This document shows, piece by piece, positions 53,616 through 61,463 of a DNA stretch of 64,000 nucleotides. A model generated the notes under the pieces. The model did not search any database, was not told the DNA's origin, and saw only the letters and a list, made by a program, of their open reading frames with translations. The position numbers were made by a program, and so were the translations under genes. The stretch covers positions 558,001 through 622,000 of the forward strand of contig CAWABB010000001.1 in NCBI GenBank assembly GCA_963780165.1, in the 5' to 3' direction. Within the stretch, counting starts at the first letter, position 1. Each line of letters starts with the position of its first letter. The stretch is from CAWABB01 sp963780165. GTDB lineage: Bacteria; Bacteroidota; Ignavibacteria; UBA10030; UBA6906.

Positions 53616-54476
53616 CTATCTCGCGCGGAGTGCGTGGATCCGCTCGTTGCGCCCGGTGTCACGCTTGAGGAGCGGGTTGCCTTGCTGCAGCTGGTACGCG
53701 CAGTCGAAGACTACCATATTCGAGTATATCTCAACAACCCGGAACTTCGCGTAGTTGTTGTCTTCCGTCCAGACCACGTACGTGTACCCGCGGCGCAGGA
53801 TCACCTCCCGGGCCGGCGCCCATCCCCCTTCAGGGGCAAATGGGACGTCGCGCAGGTCACGGGTCGGGCCCATGTCCACGATGTCCCCGTACGCGACCAT
53901 GTACGGGACGCCCTGGTCGTAGTCATAATAGACGTCGGTAGCGACCTTATCCCAGGGGAGCACCTGCGCGGTCGCAAACGCGAATCCACCGAGCGACGGA
54001 CTCACGCGGGCATTATAGACCTGGACGCCGTACGCCTCCGGCCGGGCCACCGCCACCGCTTCGTCCATGCTAAGCGCGCTTTCGTTGCCGCTGTAGTCTA
54101 CGGCCGACACGGCATAGAAATATGTCAGCCCATTGGCGGCGCCGTAGTCAGGAAAGTACGTCCCGCTCGTGGTGCCGATCAGGTCGTAGCGGCCGTTGTA
54201 GCGATCGCTCACGTACACCCTGTACTGCGCGAGGTCATAGTCGGGGACTGGCTCCCAGTAGACGTCGATGACGTTGTTTCCCGCGGAAGTAAAGACGCCG
54301 CGGGGCATGGCCGGAGGCGCGAAATCGGGACTGACCTCCTGTACTGTGCATCCGGCGAGGATCAGAGATCCGAGAATCAGAGATCCAAGGATCAGAGATC
54401 CGGGAATCACGTATCCGGGAATCGTGGATCCCGAGAGCAGGAATCCGGACATCTTCTCCAGGCCGCGTCGTATCAT
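53616..54476 (-). CDS. Fibronectin-III-like lipoprotein with repeat-encoded signal peptide
   Basis: 286 aa. The lipoprotein signal ends LILAGC (Cys43), and its hydrophobic core is six five-residue units, the last three identical (GSLIL); the DNA beneath is a 15-bp tandem repeat. The mature part begins with a fibronectin type III-like domain (VIDVYWEPVPDYDLAQYRVYVSDR, GLTYFYAVSAVDYSGNES) and continues with a domain of unknown type. It is probably tethered to a membrane facing outward. pyrC is 129 bp upstream; the DUF4783 gene follows. No further function can be assigned. Confidence 0.8.
   Translation of the reverse strand: MIRRGLEKMSGFLLSGSTIPGYVIPGSLILGSLILGSLILAGCTVQEVSPDFAPPAMPRGVFTSAGNNVIDVYWEPVPDYDLAQYRVYVSDRYNGRYDLIGTTSGTYFPDYGAANGLTYFYAVSAVDYSGNESALSMDEAVAVARPEAYGVQVYNARVSPSLGGFAFATAQVLPWDKVATDVYYDYDQGVPYMVAYGDIVDMGPTRDLRDVPFAPEGGWAPAREVILRRGYTYVVWTEDNNYAKFRVVEIYSNMVVFDCAYQLQQGNPLLKRDTGRNERIHALRAR
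54357..54446 (-). repeat. 15-bp tandem repeat in the lipoprotein signal-peptide coding region
   Basis: Six 15-bp units (theme GGATCAGAGATCCG on the plus strand) encode residues 11-40 as 5-residue units: GFLLS, GSTIP, GYVIP, GSLIL, GSLIL, GSLIL. Units are in frame, so copy-number change would lengthen or shorten the hydrophobic core without frameshift. Confidence 0.9.
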
Positions 54477-54605
54477 TGTCTTGCTCCAGTCAGTGGCACA
54501 TCGCTGCCACCGAAAGGGTCAAGTCCTGTGCCAGCCTGCGATGCTTCGAAAGCACCGAAAATCTCAAGAAAAACAGGATCAAATGCCAGATCCACCGTCT
54601 ACGAT

Positions 54606-55898
54606 TCAGGACGGCCGCTCGTCCGCCCAGAACACCTGCCCGTTGTTCAGCACGCCAACAGGCCGGCCGGTGAGCCGCCGCCCCCCGAACGGGGTATTCC
54701 TGGAGCGCGAGCGGAACGTGCTTGGATCCACCACCCATTCCGCGTTGGGGTCGAGCAGCGTCAGGTTGGCCATCTCCCCCTCCTCGATCCTGATCTCTGG
54801 GAGGCGCAGGATGCGCCGCGGGTTCGTGGAGAGCTTGCGGATGATCTCATGGAGCGACAGGACGTTTTTGCGGAACAGCTCGGTGAGCGTCAGGCCGACG
54901 GCGGTCTCAAGGCCGACGATGCCGAACGGCGCCGCCGAGTACTCCACTTCTTTCTCGTCGAACGAATGAGGAGCGTGGTCCGTGGCGATCGCGTCGATGG
55001 TGCCATCCTTCAACCCCTCCCTGATCGCCTCGATATCGGCGGACGTCCGGAGCGGAGGGTTCATCTTGGTGTTGGTGTCGTACGACCTGACGACCTCGTC
55101 GGTGAGCGTGAAATGATGCGGCGTCACCTCGCACGAGACGCGCGCCCCCCGGGCCTTCGCCTTCCGTACGTGATCCACTGACGACGCCGCGCTGACGTGC
55201 GCCACGTGGTATCTCCCGCCCGTGTATTCCGCGAGGCGGATATCGCGGACCACCATGATCTCTTCGGCGACGTCCGGCCATCCGGCGAGACCCAGGGTCG
55301 TCGCGACGAACCCTTCATGCATCACTGCGCCTTTGGTCATCGACGAATCCTGTGCGTGCTGGATCACGGGGCGGTCGAACATCGCCGAGTATTCCAGCGC
55401 ACGCCGCATGATCTCCGCGCTGTCGACCGGGTCGCCGTCATCGGAGAACCCGACTGCTCCCGCTTCGGCGAGCTCGGCGAGCGGAGAGAGGTGCTCTCCT
55501 TTCCTGCCGGTCGTGACTGCAGCGATGGGGTACACGTCCACGAGCCCGTTGAGCGCAAGGCGCGCGCGGGCCTGGATGAACCGGATCACCGACTCGTCGT
55601 CGATCGCGGGATTCGTGTTGGGCATACAGGCCACGCCCGTGAACCCTCCCGCCGCCGCAGCGGCGCAGCCCGATTCGATCGTCTCCTTGTACTCGAAGCC
55701 GGGCTCCCGGAAATGCACGTGCATGTCGAAGAAGCCGGGCGCGACGACCTTTCCGCGCAGGTCGATGAGCTGCGAGGCGGGCGCACTCAGGTTCTGCCCC
55801 ATGCGCTCGATACGGCCGTGAACGACATGGAAGTCAACGGTTTCGTCACGCCCCGTGACCGGATCGATGAGCCGTCCGCCCTTCAGAAGAATCTGCAT
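54606..55898 (-). CDS. pyrC: Dihydroorotase
   Basis: 430 aa, class I multifunctional-type dihydroorotase: metal motif DMHVHFREPG, TGVACMPNTNP, the EVTPHHFTL segment, and the catalytic ATDHAPHS. It cyclises N-carbamoylaspartate to dihydroorotate, third step of pyrimidine synthesis. GGAGA precedes the ATG. It lies 20 bp after pyrB in the pyrR-pyrB-pyrC run. Confidence 0.95.
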   Translation of the reverse strand: MQILLKGGRLIDPVTGRDETVDFHVVHGRIERMGQNLSAPASQLIDLRGKVVAPGFFDMHVHFREPGFEYKETIESGCAAAAAGGFTGVACMPNTNPAIDDESVIRFIQARARLALNGLVDVYPIAAVTTGRKGEHLSPLAELAEAGAVGFSDDGDPVDSAEIMRRALEYSAMFDRPVIQHAQDSSMTKGAVMHEGFVATTLGLAGWPDVAEEIMVVRDIRLAEYTGGRYHVAHVSAASSVDHVRKAKARGARVSCEVTPHHFTLTDEVVRSYDTNTKMNPPLRTSADIEAIREGLKDGTIDAIATDHAPHSFDEKEVEYSAAPFGIVGLETAVGLTLTELFRKNVLSLHEIIRKLSTNPRRILRLPEIRIEEGEMANLTLLDPNAEWVVDPSTFRSRSRNTPFGGRRLTGRPVGVLNNGQVFWADERPS

Positions 55899-55918
55899 GA
55901 TGTCTCCGAGCTTCGAGG

Positions 55919-56839
55919 TTAGTTTCTGTTCGACAGCAGGTACAGGACCGCCATGCGGATCGCGACGCCGTTCAGCACCTGCTGCAGGATCACCGAGTGC
56001 TCGCCGTCGGCCACGTCCGCCGAGATTTCCACGTCCCGGTTGATTGGCCCGGGATGCAGGATTGTGATGTCCCTCCCCGCCTTGTCGAGCCGCCGCCGGG
56101 TGACGCCGTACTGCAGATGGTACTCCCGGATGTTCGGGAAGAGCCGTCCGGCATCGCGTTCCAGCTGGATGCGGAGGACATTCAGGACCTGGATCGTCGG
56201 CAGCAGCTCATCCAGGCTGTGGACCACGCTGACGCCAAGCTTCTCGATGTCGCGCGGGATCATTGTCGCAGGCCCGCACACGCTGACCTTCGCGCCCATG
56301 GTCAGGAGGCCGTAGATGTTCGACCGGGCCACCCTGCTGTGGGAGATGTCCCCCAGGATCCCCACATGCAGCCCTTCGAGGCGCCCCACGCGCTCGCGGA
56401 TGGTGTACATATCCAGCAGGGCTTGCGTGGGATGTTCGTGCTGGCCGTCGCCGGCGTTCACGACGTTCGCTTCGATGACCTTGGAGAGATAGTGCGTGGC
56501 GCCCGAGGCCGAGTGGCGCATGACCACCATATCGACCTTCATCGCCTCGATGTTGCGGGCCGTGTCCTTGAGGGTTTCTCCCTTCGACACGCTGCTTCCG
56601 GTCGACTGGAACCCGAGCACGTCGGCGGAGAGGCGCCGCTCAGCGAGCTCGAACGAGAGCCGCGTGCGCGTGGAGTTTTCGAAGAACATGTTGACGATCG
56701 TTTTCCCCTGCAGCGTGGGGACCTTCTTGATCGGCCGATCCAGGACTTCGCGGAACGAAACCGCGGTATCCAGGATGAGCTGGATGTCCTCGCGCTTCAT
56801 CCCGTCAAGCCCGAGAAGGTGTCTGCTCTGAAGTGGCAT
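55919..56839 (-). CDS. pyrB: Aspartate carbamoyltransferase catalytic subunit
   Basis: 306 aa with FENSTRTRLSFELAERRL (carbamoyl-phosphate site), HEHPTQALLDMYT, GDISHSRVARSN and HPGPINRDVEI. It condenses carbamoyl phosphate with aspartate. No pyrI regulatory subunit follows, and regulation is probably through PyrR at the RNA level. 28 bp after pyrR. Confidence 0.96.
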   Translation of the reverse strand: MPLQSRHLLGLDGMKREDIQLILDTAVSFREVLDRPIKKVPTLQGKTIVNMFFENSTRTRLSFELAERRLSADVLGFQSTGSSVSKGETLKDTARNIEAMKVDMVVMRHSASGATHYLSKVIEANVVNAGDGQHEHPTQALLDMYTIRERVGRLEGLHVGILGDISHSRVARSNIYGLLTMGAKVSVCGPATMIPRDIEKLGVSVVHSLDELLPTIQVLNVLRIQLERDAGRLFPNIREYHLQYGVTRRRLDKAGRDITILHPGPINRDVEISADVADGEHSVILQQVLNGVAIRMAVLYLLSNRN

Positions 56840-56867
56840 GAACGCTGATCTCCTTGTCTCTGCGTGC

Positions 56868-57413
56868 TTATTCTTCGGGGTGCATCAGCAGGACGCTGTC
56901 TTCGCCGTCCACTTCGCTGACGTGTACCCGGATAGATTCGTCGGACGAGGTCGGGACATTTTTCCCGACGTAGTCGGCGCGGATCGGTACCTGTCGATGC
57001 CCGCGGTCGATGAGCACCGCAAGCTGAATGCTTTTCGGGCGGCCGAGGTCGATCAGCTCATCGAGCGCGGCGCGGATCGTCCGGCCCGTATAGAGGACGT
57101 CGTCCACCAGCACAACATCCTTGCCGGACATATCGAACGGGATGTCGGTCCCCTGCAGCCTGGGCTGTTCGAGTTTGCCGAGCAGGTCATCGCGGTAGAG
57201 CGTGATGTCGAGCGAGCCGAGGGGCGGCTTGATCCCCTCGACTTCCTCGATCAAGCGCACGATGCGTCGGGCCAGGAACTCCCCGCGCGTCCTGATGCCC
57301 ACCACGACGATATTCGCCGCACCTTTGTTTTTTTCCAGGATCTCATGGGCCAGACGTTTCAGGGTCCGCTCGAGCCCTTGCGGATCGATGATGGTCGCTT
57401 TGAGCTTCCTCAT
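56868..57413 (-). CDS. pyrR: PyrR pyrimidine regulator / uracil phosphoribosyltransferase
   Basis: 181 aa. The PRPP-binding loop DVVLVDDVLYTGRTIRAALD is the hallmark of PyrR; GIRTRGEFLARRI and LYRDDL also fit. PyrR senses UMP/UTP versus PRPP and in Gram-positives binds nascent pyr mRNA to promote termination. Here a PyrR-binding-like hairpin and terminator lie in its own leader (57434-57552). GGAGG is about ten bases before the ATG. It heads the pyrR-pyrB-pyrC operon. Confidence 0.95.
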   Translation of the reverse strand: MRKLKATIIDPQGLERTLKRLAHEILEKNKGAANIVVVGIRTRGEFLARRIVRLIEEVEGIKPPLGSLDITLYRDDLLGKLEQPRLQGTDIPFDMSGKDVVLVDDVLYTGRTIRAALDELIDLGRPKSIQLAVLIDRGHRQVPIRADYVGKNVPTSSDESIRVHVSEVDGEDSVLLMHPEE

Positions 57414-57433
57414 GTGTTGCTCGCCTCCGGGAA

Positions 57434-57468
57434 TAAAAAAACCTCCGCCCCCTGTCGGGGTGGAGGTT
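57434..57468 (-). terminator. Attenuator terminator in the pyr leader
   Basis: On the minus strand AACCTCCACCCC-type and GGGGCGGAGGTT arms (57457-57468 with 57440-57451, short GACA-like loop) are followed by a run of T residues (57434-57441). It lies 20-55 bp before pyrR and after the PyrR-binding-like hairpin, so it is well placed to act as the PyrR-controlled terminator. It could instead simply end tRNA-Val transcription. Confidence 0.85.
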
Positions 57469-57518
57469 TCACGGTTTCTTCGCGGCTGAAATCCGCCGGT
57501 CTTCGATGTGCATGTCGC

Positions 57519-57552
57519 CCCTTGCCTGCCTCACAGGGCAGGATTTAAAGGG
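57519..57552 (-). promoter_or_regulatory. Putative PyrR-binding RNA hairpin (anti-antiterminator)
   Basis: Reading the minus strand as RNA: lower stem CCCUU/AAGGG, an asymmetric internal bulge (UAAAU versus C), upper stem CCUGCC/GGCAGG, and a hexaloop CUGUGA. The hexaloop matches the CNGNGA loop of the known PyrR binding loop, and the stem-bulge-stem plan matches too; GAGG after the loop fits the GNGAGG consensus. It is followed by the terminator and pyrR itself. Assignment by eye only. Confidence 0.78.
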
Positions 57553-57576
57553 TGAAGTGAATCAGGAACTGGAGTG

Positions 57577-57651
57577 TGGGCGCTGCGGGGTTCGAACCTG
57601 CGACCTTACGCGTGTGAGGCGTACGCTCTGAACCAACTGAGCTAAGCGCCC
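57577..57651 (-). tRNA. tRNA-Val (CAC)
   Basis: 75-nt cloverleaf: acceptor GGGCGCT/AGCGCCC with discriminator A, D arm GCTC..GAGC, anticodon stem TACGC/GCGTA around CTCACAC giving CAC, and T arm GGTTCGAACCC. No CCA encoded. The 3' end is only 24 bp upstream of the PyrR-binding-like hairpin. Confidence 0.95.
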
Positions 57652-57898
57652 TCGGAAATCTGGCTGTTTTGGGCTTTTTCTGCCCTGCACAGGCGTTACT
57701 GTTGGCGACTGTTGACAGGTTCAGTCAGCACGTTTGTCAACACGCCGCGCTAAATGTACGAACACCCAGGCCGACTGTCAACAGGCTTTCGGCCGAATTT
57801 TCCCCTGGTCTGATTTACACTCATGGGGAACTCCGTCTGGCAGGCTGGAGTTCTGCTGTATGGGGGGGCCACCTTCCGCACATCCAGAGGCTGACCCT

Positions 57899-58144
57899 AT
57901 GGACGAGCATGAGAGCGACTTCTTCGAGAGGTTGCTCGACAAGTACGAGGAAATGCTGGAAGACACTTCGCTCGCGGGAACACAGCGCGCCAGGCTAGTG
58001 AGCATGCGCGATAGCGTGGCGAGAGCGATGCTACCAGACCCTCTCCCACCTACCTGGTCCCGCAGAGCAGGAACAATTGTAGCAGCCTTCTTCGTTCACT
58101 ACCACCCTCTGACCGGTCCCGAATTCCTTCCCTGGCTGGAATAG
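57899..58144 (+). CDS. Small hypothetical protein
   Basis: 81 aa from the ATG at 57899 (AGAGG upstream). Acidic N-terminal half rich in Glu and Asp with a predicted helix (HESDFFERLLDKYEEMLEDT), then QRARLVSMRDSVARAM and a Pro/aromatic tail. No family recognised; the helical Glu-rich start looks like a protein-binding segment. Coding status rests on the ribosome site and composition. Confidence 0.5.
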   Translation: MDEHESDFFERLLDKYEEMLEDTSLAGTQRARLVSMRDSVARAMLPDPLPPTWSRRAGTIVAAFFVHYHPLTGPEFLPWLE

Positions 58145-58200
58145 GCGGGGGTATTAGCGAGTGAAAGGACTGTCTTGCGGTGGCTGTGCAGCCACAAATA

Positions 58201-58222
58201 GAAAGGGGGCCTTGGGGCCCCC
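58201..58222 (-). terminator. Terminator after the T9SS propeller gene
   Basis: A perfect 7-bp GGGGGCC/GGCCCCC stem (58205-58211 with 58216-58222), followed on the minus strand by TTTCTATTT. About 25 bp after the stop. Confidence 0.75.
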
Positions 58223-58248
58223 TCGTGTGGTCGGATGATCACCGCCGA

Positions 58249-60342
58249 TTACCTCATCAATGCGAACTTCTTCGTCTCCATGGATTGCCCGGCTGCAAGC
58301 CGATAGAAGTACACCCCGCTGGAAAGCCCAGAGGCGTCAAACACAACCTCGTGATACCCGGCCTCCTGTGCACCCTCGACAAGATTGGCTACCACCTCGC
58401 CAAGCGTGTTGAAGATGGTCAGCGTTACGTGCGAACGCTCCGGCAACGCATATCTGATCGTCGTACTCGGGTTGAATGGGTTGGGATAGTTCTGACACAA
58501 TTCGAACGAAGCGGGAATCGGACTGAACGACTCCTGCGACGATGTCACCATCTCTGCCAGTGTTCGCTGCCATACACCGGCGCCAAGGGTTCCCGCATAG
58601 AGATCCATCCCCGTGACCGTAAGCGAGAGAACATTCACGCTCGTGAGACCATCGTTGACCTTATTCCATCTGGCTCCCCCGTTGGAGGACGTAAAGACTC
58701 CACCCGCTGTCCCCGCAAAGAGACTCGTCCCGCTGACCGCAAGGGCCCTGATAACGAAGTCCGTGAGTCCCTGACCGACCGAACGCCAACTCGCGCCGTG
58801 GTCAGTGGATACAAACACGGAGGCGCCACTCGTGCCTGCGAACAGATTCACTCCACTGACCGCAAGCGACAGGATGAATGGGTTTGGGCCGACGCTCGGC
58901 TGACTCCAGCTCATGCCGTTGTCTGTCGACAGGAAGACGCCAGAGCCTTTTGTGCCCGCGAAGAGATGCTGGTCGGACGTCGCAAAACATGTGACACCCG
59001 GATATCGCCCGAATTGATCCTTCGGGAAACCGGCATTTGCGGTAACCCAGCTTGTGCCGTTGTCCCTCGACAGAGAAACTCCGCCATCGGCAGGGCCCAC
59101 ATAGAGGGTCGTCCCGCTCACAGCAAGAGACAGGAGCCTTGTGTTTGTCAGGCCGGCGTTCAACGCGGTCCAGGTTGTCCCGCTGTCAGTAGACCGAAAG
59201 ACGCCGGCATTGGATGTTCCCGCAAAGAGAGTTGTCCCCTTCACCCCAAGCGACACTACCGAGGTGTTTGCGAGGTCCGCGGAGCCCGCAGTCCAGCTCA
59301 CCCCGCTATTACTCGAAGCAAACACCCCGCTGTACATGGTGCCCACAAACAGGTCCGTTCCGCTCACGGCAAAACTCAGAGCCGTCATGCCGGTCAGGCC
59401 AGCGTTGACCGGACTCCAGCTCGTACCATTGTCAGTGGAACGGAACACCCCGCGTGCGGTACCCGCGAAGAGATGTGTGCTGCGCGTCGCAACAGAAAGC
59501 ACATTCACGTGTGAAAGGTAGGAGCCGACCTCAGCCCATCTGGTCCCGTAGTCGGTGGACACAAAGAATCCGCCCGAGGTCCCCGCGAAGACATTGTCCC
59601 CGCTAACAGCGAGACAGTTGACATCCTTGTGGCTTAGCCCCGTATTGATGGCGGCCCAACTGGTGCCGGCGTTCGTCGAGAGGAACACGCCACCGCTCGT
59701 CCCGGCAAAGAGATTGATCCCGCTGACAGCAAGGCATTTGACGATCCTGCTTGTCACGCCCTCGCTGACTTCACTCCAGCTTGTGCCATCGTCGGTCGAA
59801 AGGAAGATCCCGTTTTTTGTTCCTGCGAAGAGATTGGTCCCCGCGACGGCAAGCGCCTGAACGTCCCTGTTTGCCAGGCCGGTCGCGACTGACTTCCAGT
59901 GTGCCCCGTTGTCAGTTGAGAGAAAGACCCCGTCATTCCAGGTGCCTGCAAAGACATTCGTCTCACGCACCGCGAGACAATTCACGAATCTGTTTGCCAT
60001 CCCTTCACCGACCGGAGTCCAGCCTGTGCTGGCGTTGTCCGAGTGGAAGATGCCGCTATTCGTCCCGGCAAAGAGATGCCCCCCGCTAACAGTCAGACAG
60101 TTCACACCTCTGTCCGTCAGGCCCTCGTTGATTGCAGTCCAGCTCCCGCCGTCGTCTGTGGAGAGAAACGTCCCCCCTTGAAATGTCCCCGCTATAAGGT
60201 CTGTGCCACTGACTGCAAGGGTCTGGACAACGCCCCCGAAAGGACCATTGCTCTGAACCCACTGACCGGACGCACCTGTGCACAGCAGCACAGTTGCAGT
60301 CGCAATGAGGACGGATCGTCTTTTCAGTTTGTTTACCTTCAT
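58249..60342 (-). CDS. Secreted YCF48/BNR-repeat propeller protein with T9SS sorting domain
   Basis: 697 aa. A signal peptide (SVLIATATVLLCTGASG) is followed by about 14 repeats of roughly 40 residues of the form GVFLSTDNGTSW..NAGLT..V..LAVSGTNLFAGT, a single beta-propeller-like array with highly regular DNA-level similarity. It ends in a T9SS type A domain (LCQNYPNPFNPSTT...KKFALMR). It is a surface or released protein; the role may be adhesion or ligand binding, but no activity is readable. Confidence 0.87.
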   Translation of the reverse strand: MKVNKLKRRSVLIATATVLLCTGASGQWVQSNGPFGGVVQTLAVSGTDLIAGTFQGGTFLSTDDGGSWTAINEGLTDRGVNCLTVSGGHLFAGTNSGIFHSDNASTGWTPVGEGMANRFVNCLAVRETNVFAGTWNDGVFLSTDNGAHWKSVATGLANRDVQALAVAGTNLFAGTKNGIFLSTDDGTSWSEVSEGVTSRIVKCLAVSGINLFAGTSGGVFLSTNAGTSWAAINTGLSHKDVNCLAVSGDNVFAGTSGGFFVSTDYGTRWAEVGSYLSHVNVLSVATRSTHLFAGTARGVFRSTDNGTSWSPVNAGLTGMTALSFAVSGTDLFVGTMYSGVFASSNSGVSWTAGSADLANTSVVSLGVKGTTLFAGTSNAGVFRSTDSGTTWTALNAGLTNTRLLSLAVSGTTLYVGPADGGVSLSRDNGTSWVTANAGFPKDQFGRYPGVTCFATSDQHLFAGTKGSGVFLSTDNGMSWSQPSVGPNPFILSLAVSGVNLFAGTSGASVFVSTDHGASWRSVGQGLTDFVIRALAVSGTSLFAGTAGGVFTSSNGGARWNKVNDGLTSVNVLSLTVTGMDLYAGTLGAGVWQRTLAEMVTSSQESFSPIPASFELCQNYPNPFNPSTTIRYALPERSHVTLTIFNTLGEVVANLVEGAQEAGYHEVVFDASGLSSGVYFYRLAAGQSMETKKFALMR

Positions 60343-60668
60343 ACTCAGAAATTAGTGCCGTTCCAACAAACTCCTCATACGGTGCCGTGGGTTGTTGATG
60401 CTGGAACGAGCACTGTGCCCATTCGCCTGCATAACCGGCTCGTTGGTGGGGCACTAGAATGGATGGAATCCATCTACCCAATGCAGTATACCGGACGGGA
60501 CTTCCATACGAATCAACTGAAAGGATGAAAGAGTAGTTAATCCCGGGGAAGCGGCTTGCAGCCGCTGGGGGGGGAACTGAGGGGGGGTCGTTGGAAGCAA
60601 TATCCCCACCCGACCTGGTCCTGCACGTGGCCGACGAGCAGGTGTAGAGGGAGGGAGTAGTGTCCTCG
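60343..60668. other. Intergenic stretch
   Basis: About 325 bp between the propeller gene and the Cys-motif membrane protein. I see no gene, RNA or repeat in it. Confidence 0.5.
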
Positions 60669-61292
60669 CTACGTGGCGACATCTCGAAACCCTCTACCTG
60701 TCGGAAACAAGGAGGTTTTGCACTCGGGACAGATCCCGTGCGTCACCTCCACGTTGGAATGCTCGTGGATGTACGCCTCGACCGCTTGCCAGTAGCCATG
60801 ATCGTCACGTACCTTCTTGCACCACGAACACATCGGGAGCAGCCCGGTGAGGGTCTTCACCCGTCCCAGAGCCTCCTCCAGCTCTCCGATGAGTCTCTTC
60901 TGCTCGGCAAACGCTTCTCGGAGGGCCGACAGAATCAGAGCCACCGTGAGGAAGACGCCGAAGAGCGCCAGCATGTTCAGGAAGGGAATCCAGACAGTCG
61001 TCGTCTGATGCAAGGCCGCAGTCTCTGCGACAAACCAGATGAGCGCGCTGAATGAGGCAACAAAGACCGCCTCTCCCCTCGTGAGCTTCCAGCTCGCCAG
61101 GGCTATGGGTACAAGATAGAGGACCGAAACCTGCAGTTCATTTCTGGTGAAGTAATCCAGCAGGGCGACAATGAGTGTCAGCGGAATGCCGACGAGTCTC
61201 CACGTGTACTGCGACGGAGACGACACCCCGAAGATTCGCTTTGGAAGCGACGGCAATACAGCCTGATGGGACAAGTCTCTGGCGGCAATCAT
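60669..61292 (-). CDS. Membrane protein with C-terminal Cys-rich motif
   Basis: 207 aa from the ATG at 61292 (GGGGGAA upstream). Three to four membrane helices (about 30-110; VALLDYFTRNELQVSVLYLV, AALHQTTTVWIPF region, VFLTVALILSALREAF) lead into a coiled-coil segment. The C-terminus is LLPMCSWCKKVRDDHGYW..EAYIHEHS..THGICPEC. This tail (CxxCKK, then CPxC) occurs at the end of many PAS/GGDEF sensors of unknown function and may bind metal; that last point is inference. There is no output domain. Terminator 61408-61433 lies upstream. Confidence 0.8.
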   Translation of the reverse strand: MIAARDLSHQAVLPSLPKRIFGVSSPSQYTWRLVGIPLTLIVALLDYFTRNELQVSVLYLVPIALASWKLTRGEAVFVASFSALIWFVAETAALHQTTTVWIPFLNMLALFGVFLTVALILSALREAFAEQKRLIGELEEALGRVKTLTGLLPMCSWCKKVRDDHGYWQAVEAYIHEHSNVEVTHGICPECKTSLFPTGRGFRDVAT

Positions 61293-61407
61293 ATCCAATT
61301 CCCCCGTCTACGTACATTAATCTAAACAATCGCGCCAACTGGTCTGTTCCCCGTCCTGTTTCCCCCTGGCGTGACTATGCCCGAACAGTGGTGGTCGCGG
61401 GCACGCC

Positions 61408-61433
61408 AAAAGAAAAGGGGGCTAATCGCCCCC
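61408..61433 (-). terminator. Terminator after the T9SS propeller hydrolase gene
   Basis: GGGGGC (61417-61422) and GCCCCC (61428-61433) with a 5-nt loop, followed on the minus strand by TTTTCTTTT. About 30 bp after the stop of the GH43/32-like gene. Confidence 0.8.
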
Positions 61434-61463
61434 TATTCGTGACCTGACCTGGAACAGCAGACG

